A program made the translations under genes and the position numbers. From Cunninghamia lanceolata (Eukaryota > Streptophyta > Pinopsida > Cupressales > Cupressaceae), in the NCBI GenBank assembly GCA_027924645.1, contig BSBN01000047.1, forward strand, positions 744,001 through 808,000: DNA of 64,000 bases, given 5' to 3'. How positions within the stretch are numbered: the first letter of the stretch is position 1; each line of letters starts with the position of its first letter. This document shows positions 21,523 to 33,255 of this stretch, piece after piece. The notes below the pieces were generated by a model, which did not search any database, was not told the origin of the DNA, and saw nothing but the letters and a program-made list of their open reading frames with translations.

Positions 21523-23580
21523 CTAGTGGGTAGAGCCGCCCTCCTGCTGTGGCCCCTGTCCTCCCCTTGTGCTCGGTGGAGGTCCCCCTGCTGCTCCTCC
21601 TCCTCCCCCTGGTGGTAAAAATGGTCCTCTAACTGAGGACATTGACTGCCTTGTCCTACGGGATCTGGATGCCCCCGATCTGCTCCTATCTCTGTAACTC
21701 AGCTCTTACTGTGCCGCTGGCACCGCGCCCACATACAGACCCCTGTAATACTCTGCCTCTCGGCCAACTGATACTAGCTCTCCCTACACCCGGACGAGCT
21801 CGTTGTATAAGGTCCTCTAATCTGCACCCAGTGCATGGTGTGCCTCCTCTCTCTCCCGCCTCACTCTAAAGAGTGTGGCCTTTGCTGTCAATCGCAGCTG
21901 CACCTCTGCATCCCTCTCCCGTCTAGTCTGGGCTAGCTGCCCATCATCCCCTACTGGTGCGGGTGTTGCCTGTGCCTGTGCCTGTAGTGCTACCTGCACT
22001 GCTGCCTGTACCTGTGCCTGCACCTGGGCCTGTACCTGTGCCTGCATACCAGCTTGTATTTGTGCTAGGGTTGTCTGTGCTGCTGAGGCTACCTGTGTCT
22101 GTGTCTGGGCTGTGGCCTCTGCCTGCCTCGCCTCTGCCCATGTTGCATCCCTATCCCTCCTCAGTCGCACCATACGGAGCTCTAATCGAGTCCTCTAGCT
22201 ATCTCCTCCTGCAGCAGTCGCTCGGCTCTCTGCAAATCAATCTCTACGACCGGGCCCACTGCCTCTGCCATCTCCACATCAGCTTGCTGGCCGCTACCCT
22301 CTCCACCTGCCTGCTGACCACGGCCCTCTCCACCTGCCTGCTACCTAGCTGCTTGGGCCTGTCGTCTCATCCTAGCCTCCCCACCGAGGACTAGTACCTA
22401 TCCCATTGCCCTTGCTACACCTGGTGTAGTCAATCTGATCAGCCTGTGTGTCTGCCAATACTGATCGTACTCTGGCAGCGTCCCTGGGTCTGCCAGCCCT
22501 GTGTCCCTCGGTCTACCAGCCCTATGTCCCAATCTAATCTCACGGGGACAAGTCTCCGCACCTCTACCAAAGCTGTAGCCACTGGGATCTCAGCGTCCCA
22601 GTCTCCAACCTCCCTCTGCGTCCTGGCATGTGTGGCCTGCCCCACGGGTAGTCCCTGCGGTAATCCAAATTGCCTAAGAACTCGCTCTGGCAGGTACCTC
22701 TCTATCATATTTGTCCGTCTCCCGAACAGATAATGACCCTATATGCAATACATGAGCTGCTCATGCTCGTCATCCCACTCCTCACATAGTAGCCAGGGCC
22801 TCCATATGAACAGGTCCATCTCATCAATTTACCACCTCCAATGGCTAACCAACCCCATCCTCGGTGTGTAATCACCCCATCATATCAAAATGCATAGGGC
22901 TCGTCTCTATCTCGATGGCGCTGTGCCATGGGTCGGATCACTGGAATATGCTCCCACGCCCATACCTGTAATAAGGTCACCCCTGCTGAGAGGCTCCGGC
23001 CTCTCCTGTACACGGAATGGTGCATGTCATGATACAGCTGTCCTAGTACACAGGGGCCCCACACATACTGTCTGCCATGTGTGAACATCCCTGATAGCAC
23101 AGTCCCCCAGCCAACAGATAATCCCTTGGATCTCCTGTCTGGACACAAGAAGCTGCCAATCAATGACGCCACTATCCATCTGATCCTGTCGCAGAGTCTC
23201 GGGACGTCTGCCCATCGAATCTCCCCGTCATCTATCCAAAGGTCATCTGTGCAGAAGACCTCCACCAAGCCTGCCTCGCCCTGTGCCTGGTCAAAGTCCA
23301 CTATATCGCCATCAATCTGAATCTGTAGGATCTAGTTCACGTCCTCTAGCATCACTGTCGCCTCCCTCGTCAGAAAGTGGAATGACGAGGTCTCGCTGTG
23401 ATATCTCTCTACCACTGCTGTCACTAGGGCGAGATTCGCCCTAATGTGTGTCAAGTGGGCCACATGCCACAGTCCCGCATGCTCCAAGAATGCGTCCTCC
23501 TCCCATGTCAACTGTACTACCTCGTGTGCAATCGTGTGGTGTTGCTCTCGCGACATCAGCGATGGCAAAATCCTCTGCAT
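21523..23580 (-). pseudogene. Antisense plant mobile domain (PMD, aminotransferase-like) gene, decayed
   Basis: Read on the minus strand. From 23580 to about 23335 the frame contains FLEHAGLWHVAHL, VTAVVERYHSETSSFHF and TVMLEDVN, the opening of a PMD. After a stop at 23332-23334 the same frame continues with LCDRIRWIVASLIGSFLCPD, YVWGPCVLGQLYHDM and LLQVWAWEHIPVIRP, the PMD core. Near 22850-22890 the frame shifts and reads IDEMDLFIWRPW, one stop, then RYLPERVLRQFGLPQ, the PMD C-terminal block. A Gly/Gln-rich and coiled-coil tail (QAQVQ repeats near 21960-22050) returns to the first frame and ends at a stop at 21523-21525 after a Gly/Pro-rich tail. A TGA directly precedes the only other candidate start (GTG at 23595), so ATG 23580 is chosen; an upstream exon is possible. 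PMD proteins occur in host silencing factors (MAIN/MAIL1) and in transposons. Confidence 0.82.
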
Positions 23581-23754
23581 CCATAAACAAACCACTTGTC
23601 AGTTTTTCTTTCCCAAATCCCTCAAATCCTATCTACATCTTTGCTATGCCATGTCACCCCCAACCATCCCTTTCCCCTTTTGTAACCTAGGGTAGACATC
23701 CCTTTTCTCAAACCACAATTCCAATTTTCCCTACTTAACCAAAAGCAGTTTGTT

Positions 23755-24190
23755 ATATACAAATGTGCTGTACCTCCCTGCCAAACACGTCGCACTGTTT
23801 ATCCAGACGCACTATGCTTTTTCTACCAAATGCGCCTTGTTTTCCACAAGCGCTGCACCCACCTACCAACTGCGCCGTTCTGCACTACCAGAGGCAACGC
23901 AATTTTTTCGCTTCTCTACCAATCGTGCTAACTTTCCCTACCCACCGCGCTACACTACCTAGCCACAAGCGCTGCGGCATTTTGCCAACCGTGCTGCGGC
24001 GCTGATCCAAACTACCAAACGCGCGTTGATTTTACCAACCGCACTGCGGCGCTGATCCAAACTACCAAATGCATGTTGATTTTACCAACCGCGCTTCACC
24101 CGCCTACCATATGCGTTGCAGCGCGCCAAAAGCACTGCAAATGACTACCATACGCGCCGCGACTCCCTACAACGCTTTTGGCTGGCATGC
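23755..24190 (-). repeat. GCGC...TGG motif array 4, in the leader of the antisense PMD gene
   Basis: On the minus strand there are about fifteen degenerate copies, for example GCAGCGCTTGTGGC, GGCGCATTTGGTAG, ACGCGCGTTTGGTAG and GGCGCAGTTGGTAGG. The motif matches the three arrays in the gag-pol leader, and nearly all copies point the same way relative to the antisense gene. One copy near 24168 points the other way. Confidence 0.75.
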
Positions 24191-24438
24191 ACACCCTACC
24201 TAAACCTAGCCCTAATCTACCCTCCAAAACACCAAATTACAAAGGGGTTTTCGACCGCTTACTGCTATCAGCGCTCTTGCTGGCCTCCTGTACGTCCGCA
24301 CGAGCTCTGCCTGATGTCTGTGCACTAGAATCAGCATCTCTCCTCGCTGTCTACTCAACTCTCTCAACCTAGTTTGGAAGCTCTCTCTAAATTTAGAAAC
24401 TCCTAGGGTGCAAATGAGGATTGTGGTCCCCATAGGAC

Positions 24439-24448
24439 CTATTTATAG
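24439..24448 (-). promoter_or_regulatory. TATA box of the antisense PMD transcript
   Basis: The minus strand reads CTATAAATAG, a consensus plant TATA box. It lies about 860 bp upstream of the PMD start codon and 250 bp upstream of the motif array. Transcription would begin near 24410. Confidence 0.6.
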
Positions 24449-24670
24449 TGTCCCACCCTTAGTTTTTCTTCCCACCCCTTTTCTGCTTTTCCTCCTACCG
24501 AGTCGCGTACTCTTCTAGTCGAGCGTCACCACAGTTCTTCTACCGCTTCCCCGTCTTCCCGCTCGAGGGGGCATACGCTGGGGCAACTACCTACACTGGG
24601 GCATTAATAAAAATTGTATCACATCTTCAACAATCGTTTTCTTTGACGCAACGCTACACGCTGCATTGCA

Positions 24671-24686
24671 TCAAAGAGGGGCAAAA
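24671..24686 (+). other. E2 polypurine tract
   Basis: TCAAAGAGGGGCAAAA directly precedes the 3' LTR. The identical tract precedes the E3 3' LTR at 41820-41835. Confidence 0.85.
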
Positions 24687-25812
24687 TGTAGACACCCTAA
24701 AATGACTGTGTCATCAAATCACTTGCATTTCGTAATCTGTCAAATCCCCTGCACAACGTTAATTAAATAATATAATTATTTAATTAATTTCACCAAATTC
24801 TTCTAAATCACAAAAATGCGACATTAATTAAATAAATTCTCTTTATTTAATTAATTAAAATAAATTCCTCTGTTATTCTTCCACAATTAAATAATTTTAA
24901 TTATTTAATTATCCCCTTTCCAAAATTCAAATCCACATTAATTAAATAAACCCAATTATTTAATTAATTCATCACAATTCTATCTTATCTATAATTAAAT
25001 AATTTACATTATTTAATTAAATCAAAATCATTCTTCCAAAATCATGCACAACAATTAAATAAATTTATTTATTTAATTTTCTTTCAAATCTTCTAAATTA
25101 AATAATTCCAATTATTTAATTATTTCTTCCAAAATATCTTCTCTAAATTTAAATAAATCAATTATTTATTTAAGTTGCTTTTTCTTCTAATTTGAGTTAT
25201 CTCTAATATAACTCAAGTTTTCTATATTTAATAAAGCAAAATATCTTCTAATTCTCATGCAAATCCCTTCTTCTTGTTTTGAATCACTTAACTGATCATT
25301 ACCTTCTGTTAATTGCTTTAACTCATTTTTCTATTCTTGATAACTCCTCTCATGCAAAAGAAAGCAAGACACATGTCTTCTTCTCATTCGTTGCACGTTC
25401 CTCAACTATTCTCCTCCGTTGATTCTTCTAAATTATCTGGACCGTTGATCGATCTTCCTTGAAATCTATATAAACCCCCCTCATCTCCTTCATTGAGCCT
25501 CTCTCTTCGATCGTATTCTCGGGCATACTTAACAGAGCTTTGAGCATACAAAACGCGTCGATTGAGCAACCTTACGATCTTTTAACATTGATCTTTGAGC
25601 ACATTGAGCACACTACTTGCTTGTTGCAGCTATGGCTTCGCAACTTGATTGTGCAATCCACACATCTCCAAAAGGGAACAATACAGATTTTGGTAAGAGC
25701 TTTCATTTTGTCTTTGAATTTATGATAATGGCTTTTACTTAGATTGGTTCACTTTATGTGATTGGTTTTTGGTTTTATTAGTTTAATTTAAATCGATTTT
25801 TCCTCATACACA
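24687..25812 (+). repeat. E2 3' LTR, 1,126 bp
   Basis: It is nearly identical to 7745-8869, with about twenty differences by eye including a 3 bp indel near 25270. It is followed at once by the right AGAGG duplication. Confidence 0.93.
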
Positions 25813-25817
25813 AGAGG
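25813..25817. repeat. E2 target site duplication, right copy (AGAGG)
   Basis: Exact match to 7740-7744. Confidence 0.9.
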
Positions 25818-28288
25818 AATAGAGAAAGAGAGACAAACTAGGAGAGAAAGATAGAGATAAGATAGAAAGAGGGAAAGATAGATAGACACAAGCAGGGTTG
25901 ACTTCAAATTTAGGCCCTAAAAATTTGAATCCCTTTAGTGATTTTTTGAACATTAAATAACCATCGAACACCTTAAACATTATTAAAAATATATTTGTTT
26001 TTAATAGAGAGAAGAGGGATAGAATGATATAAGAAGAGAGAATAGTTCAACTCCTTTTGTCAAGCAAATTTTCTATGAGAATTATCAATCCCTATTATTC
26101 TTTCTTCCTCTATCACTCTATCTCTCTGTTCTAGGTGTTTCTCCCTCCCTCTCTTCCTGTAGAGCATAGAATACAAAACATTTCAACATGTGTATTTTAA
26201 ATAATTGAGATGGTTTACTACTGAGATTCCAAGCAAAGATTTCTCCTCTCATTGACTAACACTAAATTTGTAAAGGGTTAAAATATTGAATTACCCAATG
26301 CCATCTTTGTCTACGGTTGCAGCTTTAAAGATAAGATAGTGCGCAATGGGTACACTGAATTTGGAAGAGTATTGGAATGGTTGACCGTAACCTCGAGTCT
26401 CCCTCTCTATCTCTCTGTTTCTTTTTGTCACACACTTCCTCTCTCTAATATTTCTCTCTCCTTATGTTTATCTCTCCTTTCTCTAAGATTTCACAGAGGG
26501 AGAGAGATCTTTATACAAAGAGAGATAAAGAGAATATGTCTTTATATATAGAACGCAAGAGAGAGAGACAAAGAGGGGAGACAAATAGAGTCAAACAAAG
26601 ATAGATGAGTAGAGAGAAGAGGATAGAGAAACAATGGGAGAGAGAGGGATAGACAGGGAGAGAGATAGAGAGGAGGAAATTGATGGAGGGAGAAATAGAG
26701 ATAAGTGATATAGAGGGAAAGAGATAGAGAAAAGAGAGAAAGAGATAGAGGAAGAGTCCTCTGAGAGTGAGAGACACGGTGAGGGTGGGAGAGAGAAATA
26801 GAGAGGGATGAATATTGATAGAGAGAGAGGAATAGAGAAAGAGAGACAGACTAGGAGAGAAAGATAGAGATAAGATAAAAAGAGGGAAAAACATATAAAC
26901 ACAGGCAGAGTTGACTTTCAAATTTAGGTCCTAAAAATTTGAATCCCTTTAGTGATTTTTTGAACATTAAATGACCATCAAACACTTTAGACATAACTAA
27001 AAATATATTTGTTTTTAATAGAGAGAAGAGAGATACAATGATAGAGGAAGAGAGATTAATTCAAATCCTTTTGTCAAGCAAATTTTCTATGACGATTATC
27101 AATCTCTTTTATTCTTTCTTCGTCTATCACTCTATCTCTCTTCTCTAGGTGTTTCCCCTCCCTCTCTTCCTGTAGAGCATAGAATACAAAACATTTCAAC
27201 ATGTGTATTTTAAACAATTGAGATGGTTTACTAGTGAGATTACAATCAAATATTTCTCTTCTCATTGCTAGCACTAAATTTGTAAAGGGTTAAAATATTG
27301 AATTACCCAATGCCATCTTTGGCTACGGTTGCAGCTTTAAAGATAAGATAGTGTGCAATGGGTATGCCGAATTTAGAAGAGTATTGGAATGGTTGACTGT
27401 AACCTCAAGTCTCCCTATATAGCTCTCTATTTCTTTTTGTCATACACTTCCTCTCTCTAATATTTCTCTCTCCTTATGTTTATCTGCCCTCTCTCTAAGA
27501 TTTCACAGGGGAGAGAGATCTTTATATATAGAAAGAGATATCTTTATATATAGAACGTGAGAAAGAGAGACAAAGAGGGGAGTCAAATAGAGTTAAAAAG
27601 ATAGATTAGTAGAGAGAGGAGAGAGGGGGATAGAGAGACAATGGGAGAGAGAGGGAGGGATAGTCAATGAGAGAGATAGGGAGAGGGAGATTGATGGAGG
27701 GAGGAATGGAGATAAGTGATATAGAGGGAAAGAGAGAGAAAATAGAGAAAGAGATAGAGGAAGAGTCCTCTAAGAGTGAGAGACACAACGAGGGTAGGAG
27801 AGAGAAATAGAGGGACAAATATTGATAGAGAGAGGAATAGAGAAAGATAGACTATGAGAGAAATATAGAGATAAGATAGAAAGAGGGAAAGACAAATAGA
27901 GACGAGCAGGGTTGACTTTCAAATTTAGGCCCTAAAATTTTGAATCCATTCAGTGTTTTTTTGAACATTAAATGATCATAGAACATCTTAAACAAAATAA
28001 AAAATATATTTGTTTTTAATAGAGAGAAGAGAGATAGAGTGATAGAAGAAGAGAGAATAGTTTGACTCCTTTTGTCAAGCAATTTTTTTGTGACAATTAT
28101 CAATCTCTATTATTCTTTCTTCCTCTATCAATCTATCTCTCTTCTCTAGGTGTTTCTCCCTCCCTCTCTTCCTGTAGAACATATAATACAAAACATTTCA
28201 ACATGTGTATTTTAAATAATTGAGATGGTTTACTAGTGAGCTTCTAAGCAAAAATTTCTCTTCTCACTAACTAACACTAAATTTGTAC
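25818..28288. repeat. ~1 kb GA-rich tandem repeat, about 2.5 copies
   Basis: Units start with AATAGAGAAAGA at 25818, 26831 and 27836 (periods 1,013 and 1,005 bp). Each has a GA-rich part, the block TTTAGTGATTTTTTGAACATT, a CT-rich part, then GCAATGGGTA. The third unit breaks off near 28288 after CACTAAATTTGTA. The sequence just before each internal unit start is the uninterrupted equivalent of the E2 insertion site. Long minus-strand open frames here are Ser/Leu-rich artefacts of the GA content. Confidence 0.9.
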
Positions 28289-31200
28289 GTGGGACTAGCC
28301 CATTTATCCACTTTCAGAAAGTTGCATCAATAATCAGTTCAAGTGGGTAAGTGAGTTTGTCCTCTTTCCAAGGGAAGTGTTTTGTTAATTTGTTGTATGC
28401 CCATCCCTCCCCCACCTCTTGTTAACTGTCCACAAGCATGTAAAGCATTGAAAATTGTTGAGAAAGGGCAGTTATTTTGAAGAACCAATTAATGGCTTTG
28501 TTTAAGGTTAGTTCTAGTTGGTTAGTTTAGGTGTAGGTTAGTTTTGTTTCTATTTTATGTTTCCTTTCAATAAGTGCCCTTGCACTCTACTGCATTCTCA
28601 TTAGGAGAATGCGTGTTTAGTTTGTTTATTTTATTCTCAGAGGCATGCTCAGTTTATATTGACCAACCCTTTTCTTATTGTTGGCCCTTTGACTCTATGC
28701 CCAATGGATGGATAGGCCTATGGATCCTAGTGTTTAGGTAGGCAAACACCCCTGCATAGTTGCCAAAATGTTATCCTATTTTGTCCCCTTGGCCAAATAG
28801 TCTAAGATCCATGAGATCCTAGTGTTCCCCTTTTGAGGATGTAAGGAAACACATTAAAAAATGGTTAAGTCCTAGAAAATTTAGAGTTTTCCTTTTGTTT
28901 TTCTGCCTTATTGGGGTGTCAAAGTTTAGGCTTCACCTCTTCACCATTGTCAAGCCCAAAGTTTTGAGCTCTGACCTTTTTCCTTGCAAATTCGGCTAAG
29001 TGTTGGAAGCTCTGCAGGATGTTGGGGATCAGGGTTCTACCCTTTCGTGTTCTTCCTTATAGGGTGGAAGTTCCAAGGCTGAAGCTCTGACCTTTTCTTT
29101 CGAAAATCAATTAAGTGTGAAGAAGTTATTGGAATTCAGTCTTTTCTTCATCCTTCTACTTCAGAATGCCAAAATCTCAAGAGTTGAGGTTCGCAAGGTG
29201 CATACTGACAGGCTGTCGTGAGCTCCTAACACTTTAGTTGAAAAATATCAGTTTATTGACCAGGGTAGTGTCTGAGGCTGTATGTAATAGGGAGTATTGT
29301 TTAGATATCTCATTTAGAAACAATTTTCTAGTTCCTTTAAAAGATTTAAACAACATATTAAACTAAAAAGCAGTTATATCCTACTATAGAAAGCATTTGA
29401 ATTCTATACTAAAAAGCATATAAATTCTATACTAGAAAGCATATAAACTCTATACTAGAAAGCATATAAACTCTATACTAGAAATTCATACATGCAACTT
29501 TACTCTGATCTTGAACAGTGACAAATTCTATACTGCACAAAACATTATAACTTTCAACTATCAGTAAACAATAGTTTAAACTAAAGCAGATGCTCTGAAA
29601 ATATTTAAATAAATAGAGTTCTAGAACTACTACCTTAAACAACACACCCTACAGGTTCACAACAGAAAACTAAACATAAAATAACTCTAGCTAAAATGAA
29701 ACATCCACAGAAACAGAAATACTTATCTAGTCTACAATCTCGCGAGTGGCCAACTCTTGGGAGAAATTCATCTCTAACTCATGTCACATTTAATCATTTC
29801 CACAGCAACATGGTAACTCCATTCAGATCTTTATATCTCAAAAGAAAATACTCAGAACAACACTATTTGCATTCATGGAAAAATTGTAGTACATATAGCT
29901 CTGATTATTTTCAAAAACTATAGATTGATTTTCATCCATCCATAGTATGATATATATATCCATGTTTTGAGCAACCAACTAAAACTGAACTATATTTGAA
30001 CTCCTAAATTTCAGATGGCGGTAAAATGCCATTTGAAAAAGTCTTATAACAGAAAAACAAAATCTTTAACTACTGATGTCTTTAAAACATATAAAAGGCT
30101 CTGAGTGGAGCCATAACATCTTGGATAACCAACAGGAATAAATAGAACTAAAAAGAGTCTTCAATCAATGCACGCCTAAAATTTCTGGCGCCCTCAACTT
30201 CTGGTGCACTTGACCTCAGCTACATGAAGTCCACTTCTCCTGTAGGCCATGCATTAACCCTACACAATTACCCAACTCTACATACCATTATATCAACATT
30301 TAAGAGCTAATTTCAATCAATTTAGGAAATAAAGATTTGTACAACATTTATAAAAAATAGATAAATATTGCTTATAAAAACAAAAAAATTGGCAAGGCTA
30401 GGGGATTGGCAATGCAAAAAGGGTTATTTGTTTCATCAAAGAAATGAGGTTGTTTATACCTCATTACATACTATGCTAAGTGTTTTGCTATTAGACTTCA
30501 GAGTTTTGCTCTTCTGGCTTCCCTCTTGGAAGGCTAAATGTTGAAACTTTGAAGCCTGCTGATAGCCATGTGGTGGTATTCTTCCATTCTGCCATGCTCT
30601 TTTAGTGGGCCCCTCGCTCATTCGTGAAACGACAAAATGCTACCATGTGGCGATAATGTCATGGCGGAAGGTTGAGCATCGAATGTCAAAGGCCTAATCG
30701 TCGATAAGGTAAAATCTTCTAAGTGTTATGGTAGAGTTCAGATTTTTGGTCTTCTTCCTTCTTTCTTCTGCAAGTGTTAGGACAGAGGGCCGAAGGCTTG
30801 ATCTCTGAAACTCTGACGACTCCTTTCTTCGCAAAGAAAACACAATTTGACTAGCCAGCGACCCTCCTAGTCATCGTTAATGCTTCGTAAGGGCCTATTT
30901 TTGTGCAACAAATGGTATTCCTACTTCCCCATGCCACTGTTCCCCATTTGCATTGAATTTCTTGTACCCATGGCATGGGTGAACCTCCTGTTTCAACGGA
31001 TTTCCTAAGCAGAGCCATGTGGTCGCTCTCCAAGGATGCCAGTTTGAGTTAATGCAGCATGGTTGACATCCCATCTTGTTGACTTCTCACCTCCCACGCC
31101 ATTGCTGCTACAGTGTGATTGTAAAAGCTATATATGCATGTTTCAAATATGTATTTTGGGTTGTTGTTGGTTATTGTTCCGGGCTGTTATGTTGCTGGGT

Positions 31201-31780
31201 ACTTTGTTATTTTTGGTCTTGTAATGCGATTGCAAGAACTAGTAGAATTTGATGCATTGTGCCCGCAACTAGGCCTTTGATGTCTTCTATTATGGTTCAC
31301 CAATGAATATAATTTATTATTTTGCATCTTATTCTACAACAAATCATTTTGCTTTGTAATGGTTATTTGACCTCTATGATCAATATAAACTAAATCTTGC
31401 CTCCCTCATTGTTCTTGCACTATGTTTATTTGATAGATATAAGTTGTGTATTGTGGATAAAATGGTCCCTTTCATACTTTCATATTTCTACCCTAACCTC
31501 TGCTTGAACTCCTTTGAGTCTGTGTGATTTCCCTTCGGCGTTTGAGATCATTACTATGTTATGTCAGTGCAATCCAACACACTAAATCTTGGTGCATCAC
31601 CTTTTCCCTTTGTGTTTCCCTTTCTCCCTTTTCCTTGGTGATGATTAGTGTAGGTTTAGTCTATTTCTCTAAGCATTAAGCTTAGAAAGAGGAATCAACC
31701 TTCTATGGAGGTCTGATCTCAATATCGCAAGGTCCTACACCTTGAGATCATTCCCATTGTGTCATTAGAATGCTTGGAGG
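28289..31780. other. Unrecognised non-coding DNA
   Basis: No coding frame, LTR pair or RNA gene could be supported in this 3.5 kb. It contains the 23 bp tandem repeat at 29384-29490. If the minus-strand gag at 31780-33255 belonged to a full element, its pol and second LTR would have been here, but neither is recognisable. Confidence 0.6.
29384..29490. repeat. 23 bp tandem repeat, about 4.5 copies
   Basis: CTATACTAGAAAGCATATAA is repeated with starts at 29384, 29404, 29427, 29450 and 29473. Confidence 0.85.
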
Positions 31781-33255
31781 TCTTCAAGAAGGGTGCAATT
31801 CTAAGTGATAACAATTCCCACTATTATCTTTTGACACTATAATTCTTCTATTTTCTCCATAAGTCTTTCACCCACTATTTATGGCAACTTGGTCTATCCT
31901 TAAGGCACTTTCCAAGGCTTGTTCATATGACTTGTAGGGCAACTTTTGAACTTTTCCCCTAGATTCCTTGTTAAGGGCATGAAAGAAGTTGTTGCAAAGC
32001 TCCCTACGATCCATGTTTGGTGTGCTAGTTCAATAATAGAGGACTTCCCTTGATCTTGTTACAAAGTGAGATACAGACTCATTGTTGTCTTGTTTCATGT
32101 TCAAAAACTCTATAATTCTAGTTTTGACTAGTTTATTCATATCAAATGTTGCTACAAATTCCCTAATAAGTTGTATGAAGGAATGGATGGGTGCCTTGGG
32201 GAGGCAATAATACCGATAGAGAGCTATTCCTTTGATCATTTTTTGAAATATCCTTGTAATGACTCTGTCCCATGAGAGTTCTCTTATCACTATAGTTTAT
32301 GCTTTTATGTGGGAATTTGGGTAACCTTCTCCCTTGAATTTGGACAAGTTTGGGAAAGGATGAGGTAGCATGACATTATGAATGTTATAGTCTAAATTCC
32401 ATTTGAGATATTTGAGGTACAATCTAGTGAATTAATTTTGAAATGTTGGGTTTATACCAGAAAAGATCATCCTTGTGGGAGTAGAGGTTTGATTTTGTTG
32501 ATGTGTAGGTTTAAAGTTTGGTGACACCATAAAATTTTGTGTTGCATTGACACCACTTAATTGGTTGTTCTGATTCTAGGGTAGCATGAAAGCCTCATTT
32601 CTAGTATTTCATGTATAAAAGTTTAAGCATAGCGGAAGTTGAATTGCGCTTGGCTTTGTTCTATGAACATATTTCTTTGGATTCTTGGCCTTTCTAGTTG
32701 GGACTATTTTGCATCTCTTACTTCTACTGTTCTAATTCTTTGAACTAATGTATCTATAATGTCAATAGGAGAGGCTCTTTATGTTCTATGATTTTCATTT
32801 ATTTTTAGTGGCTCATCTTGAACTTAGTTTTGAGTGGCCCAATTTGTTTCATGATTTGTCGATACTTATTGTGCCATGGATCTTTCTATTTAGTAATCCA
32901 TGTGGAGGGCTTCTCATGCCTTGCGTGCTTTTTGCTGTTTATTTTCTAGATGACCAACTTCATCATCAATTTGCATGGTAGTTTCTCTTTATGGTTGAAC
33001 ATGATGGCCATCTAGATGAACTTCTAACCTTAATTGATGCATTTGATTTTGATTGGGGCAATCTTGGTCCCAAGTTGGATTGTTGAAGGTTAATGATCTT
33101 CATGGCTCTGGATGAGCACCTTCATAGTCTAAGTCCTCACAGTCAAAATAGTTTGTTATAGGTGTCAGAGGATTAGTAGGTATATATATTTCAAAGGAGG
33201 GAGTGATTAGGTCACTTGAAGGGACATTCCCTTGAGGTCTATCCAAATCTGTCAT
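31780..33255 (-). pseudogene. gag: gag of an old minus-strand LTR retrotransposon (E0)
   Basis: The frame opens at an ATG at 33253-33255 (MTDLDRPQGNVPS), just inside the primer-binding site. After many stops it contains the capsid-like segment at 32290-32030 (YYCLPKAPIHSFIQLIREF, then FLNMKQDNNESVSHFVTRSR), the usual Retrotrans_gag layout of an Ile/Ser-Phe core followed by a KQxxxESVxxF helix. Further conserved residues (FFHALNKESRGKVQKL, YEQALESALRIDQVA) continue to about 31880. No zinc knuckle, protease or pol follows, so the element is a remnant. Confidence 0.7.

Larger units (their letters stand above)
21111..24510 (-). other. PMD cassette of E2, absent from E3
   Basis: Aligning E2 with E3 by eye, similarity stops near 21110 (CATATCTACAAAA) and resumes at TCTTCTAGTCGAG (about 24512). 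E3 goes directly from about 41660 to the same resumption point. The 3.4 kb between carries the antisense PMD gene, its motif-rich leader and a TATA box. The first 400 bp (21110-21520) is ATCA-rich and would be the 3' flank of the antisense gene. Confidence 0.75.
7745..25812 (+). mobile_element. E2: 18 kb Tat-lineage Ty3/gypsy retrotransposon with antisense PMD gene
   Basis: It is bounded by two LTRs of about 1.13 kb (TGTAGACACC...CATACACA) and a perfect AGAGG duplication. Inside are a primer-binding site, a 2.4 kb leader, gag, protease with a DGG active site, a G-patch, RT with YVDD, two RNase H domains, integrase, a long 3' non-coding region, an antisense plant mobile domain gene and a purine tract. 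The second RNase H and the large size place it in the Tat lineage. Gag-pol keeps one frame over 7.85 kb with eight in-frame stops and no frameshift. By eye the LTRs differ at about twenty positions, so insertion was fairly recent. Confidence 0.95.

Noticed and set aside
21944..22394. Plus-strand and other minus-strand frames over the PMD tail
   Set aside because: Frames of Pro/Val/Thr-Gly repeats are shadows of the short tandem DNA repeat. The PMD frame explains the region better.
26511..26921. Long minus-strand open frames rich in Ser/Leu/Phe (also 27606-27818 and 7622-7816)
   Set aside because: They read through GA/CT-rich tandem repeat DNA, which lacks stops by composition. No domain is visible and the frame is not kept between repeat units.
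30150..30260. Words such as TTCTGGCGCCC and CTTCTGGTGC resembling the GCGC...TGG motif
   Set aside because: Only one or two isolated matches without the 20-30 bp periodicity of the E2 arrays.
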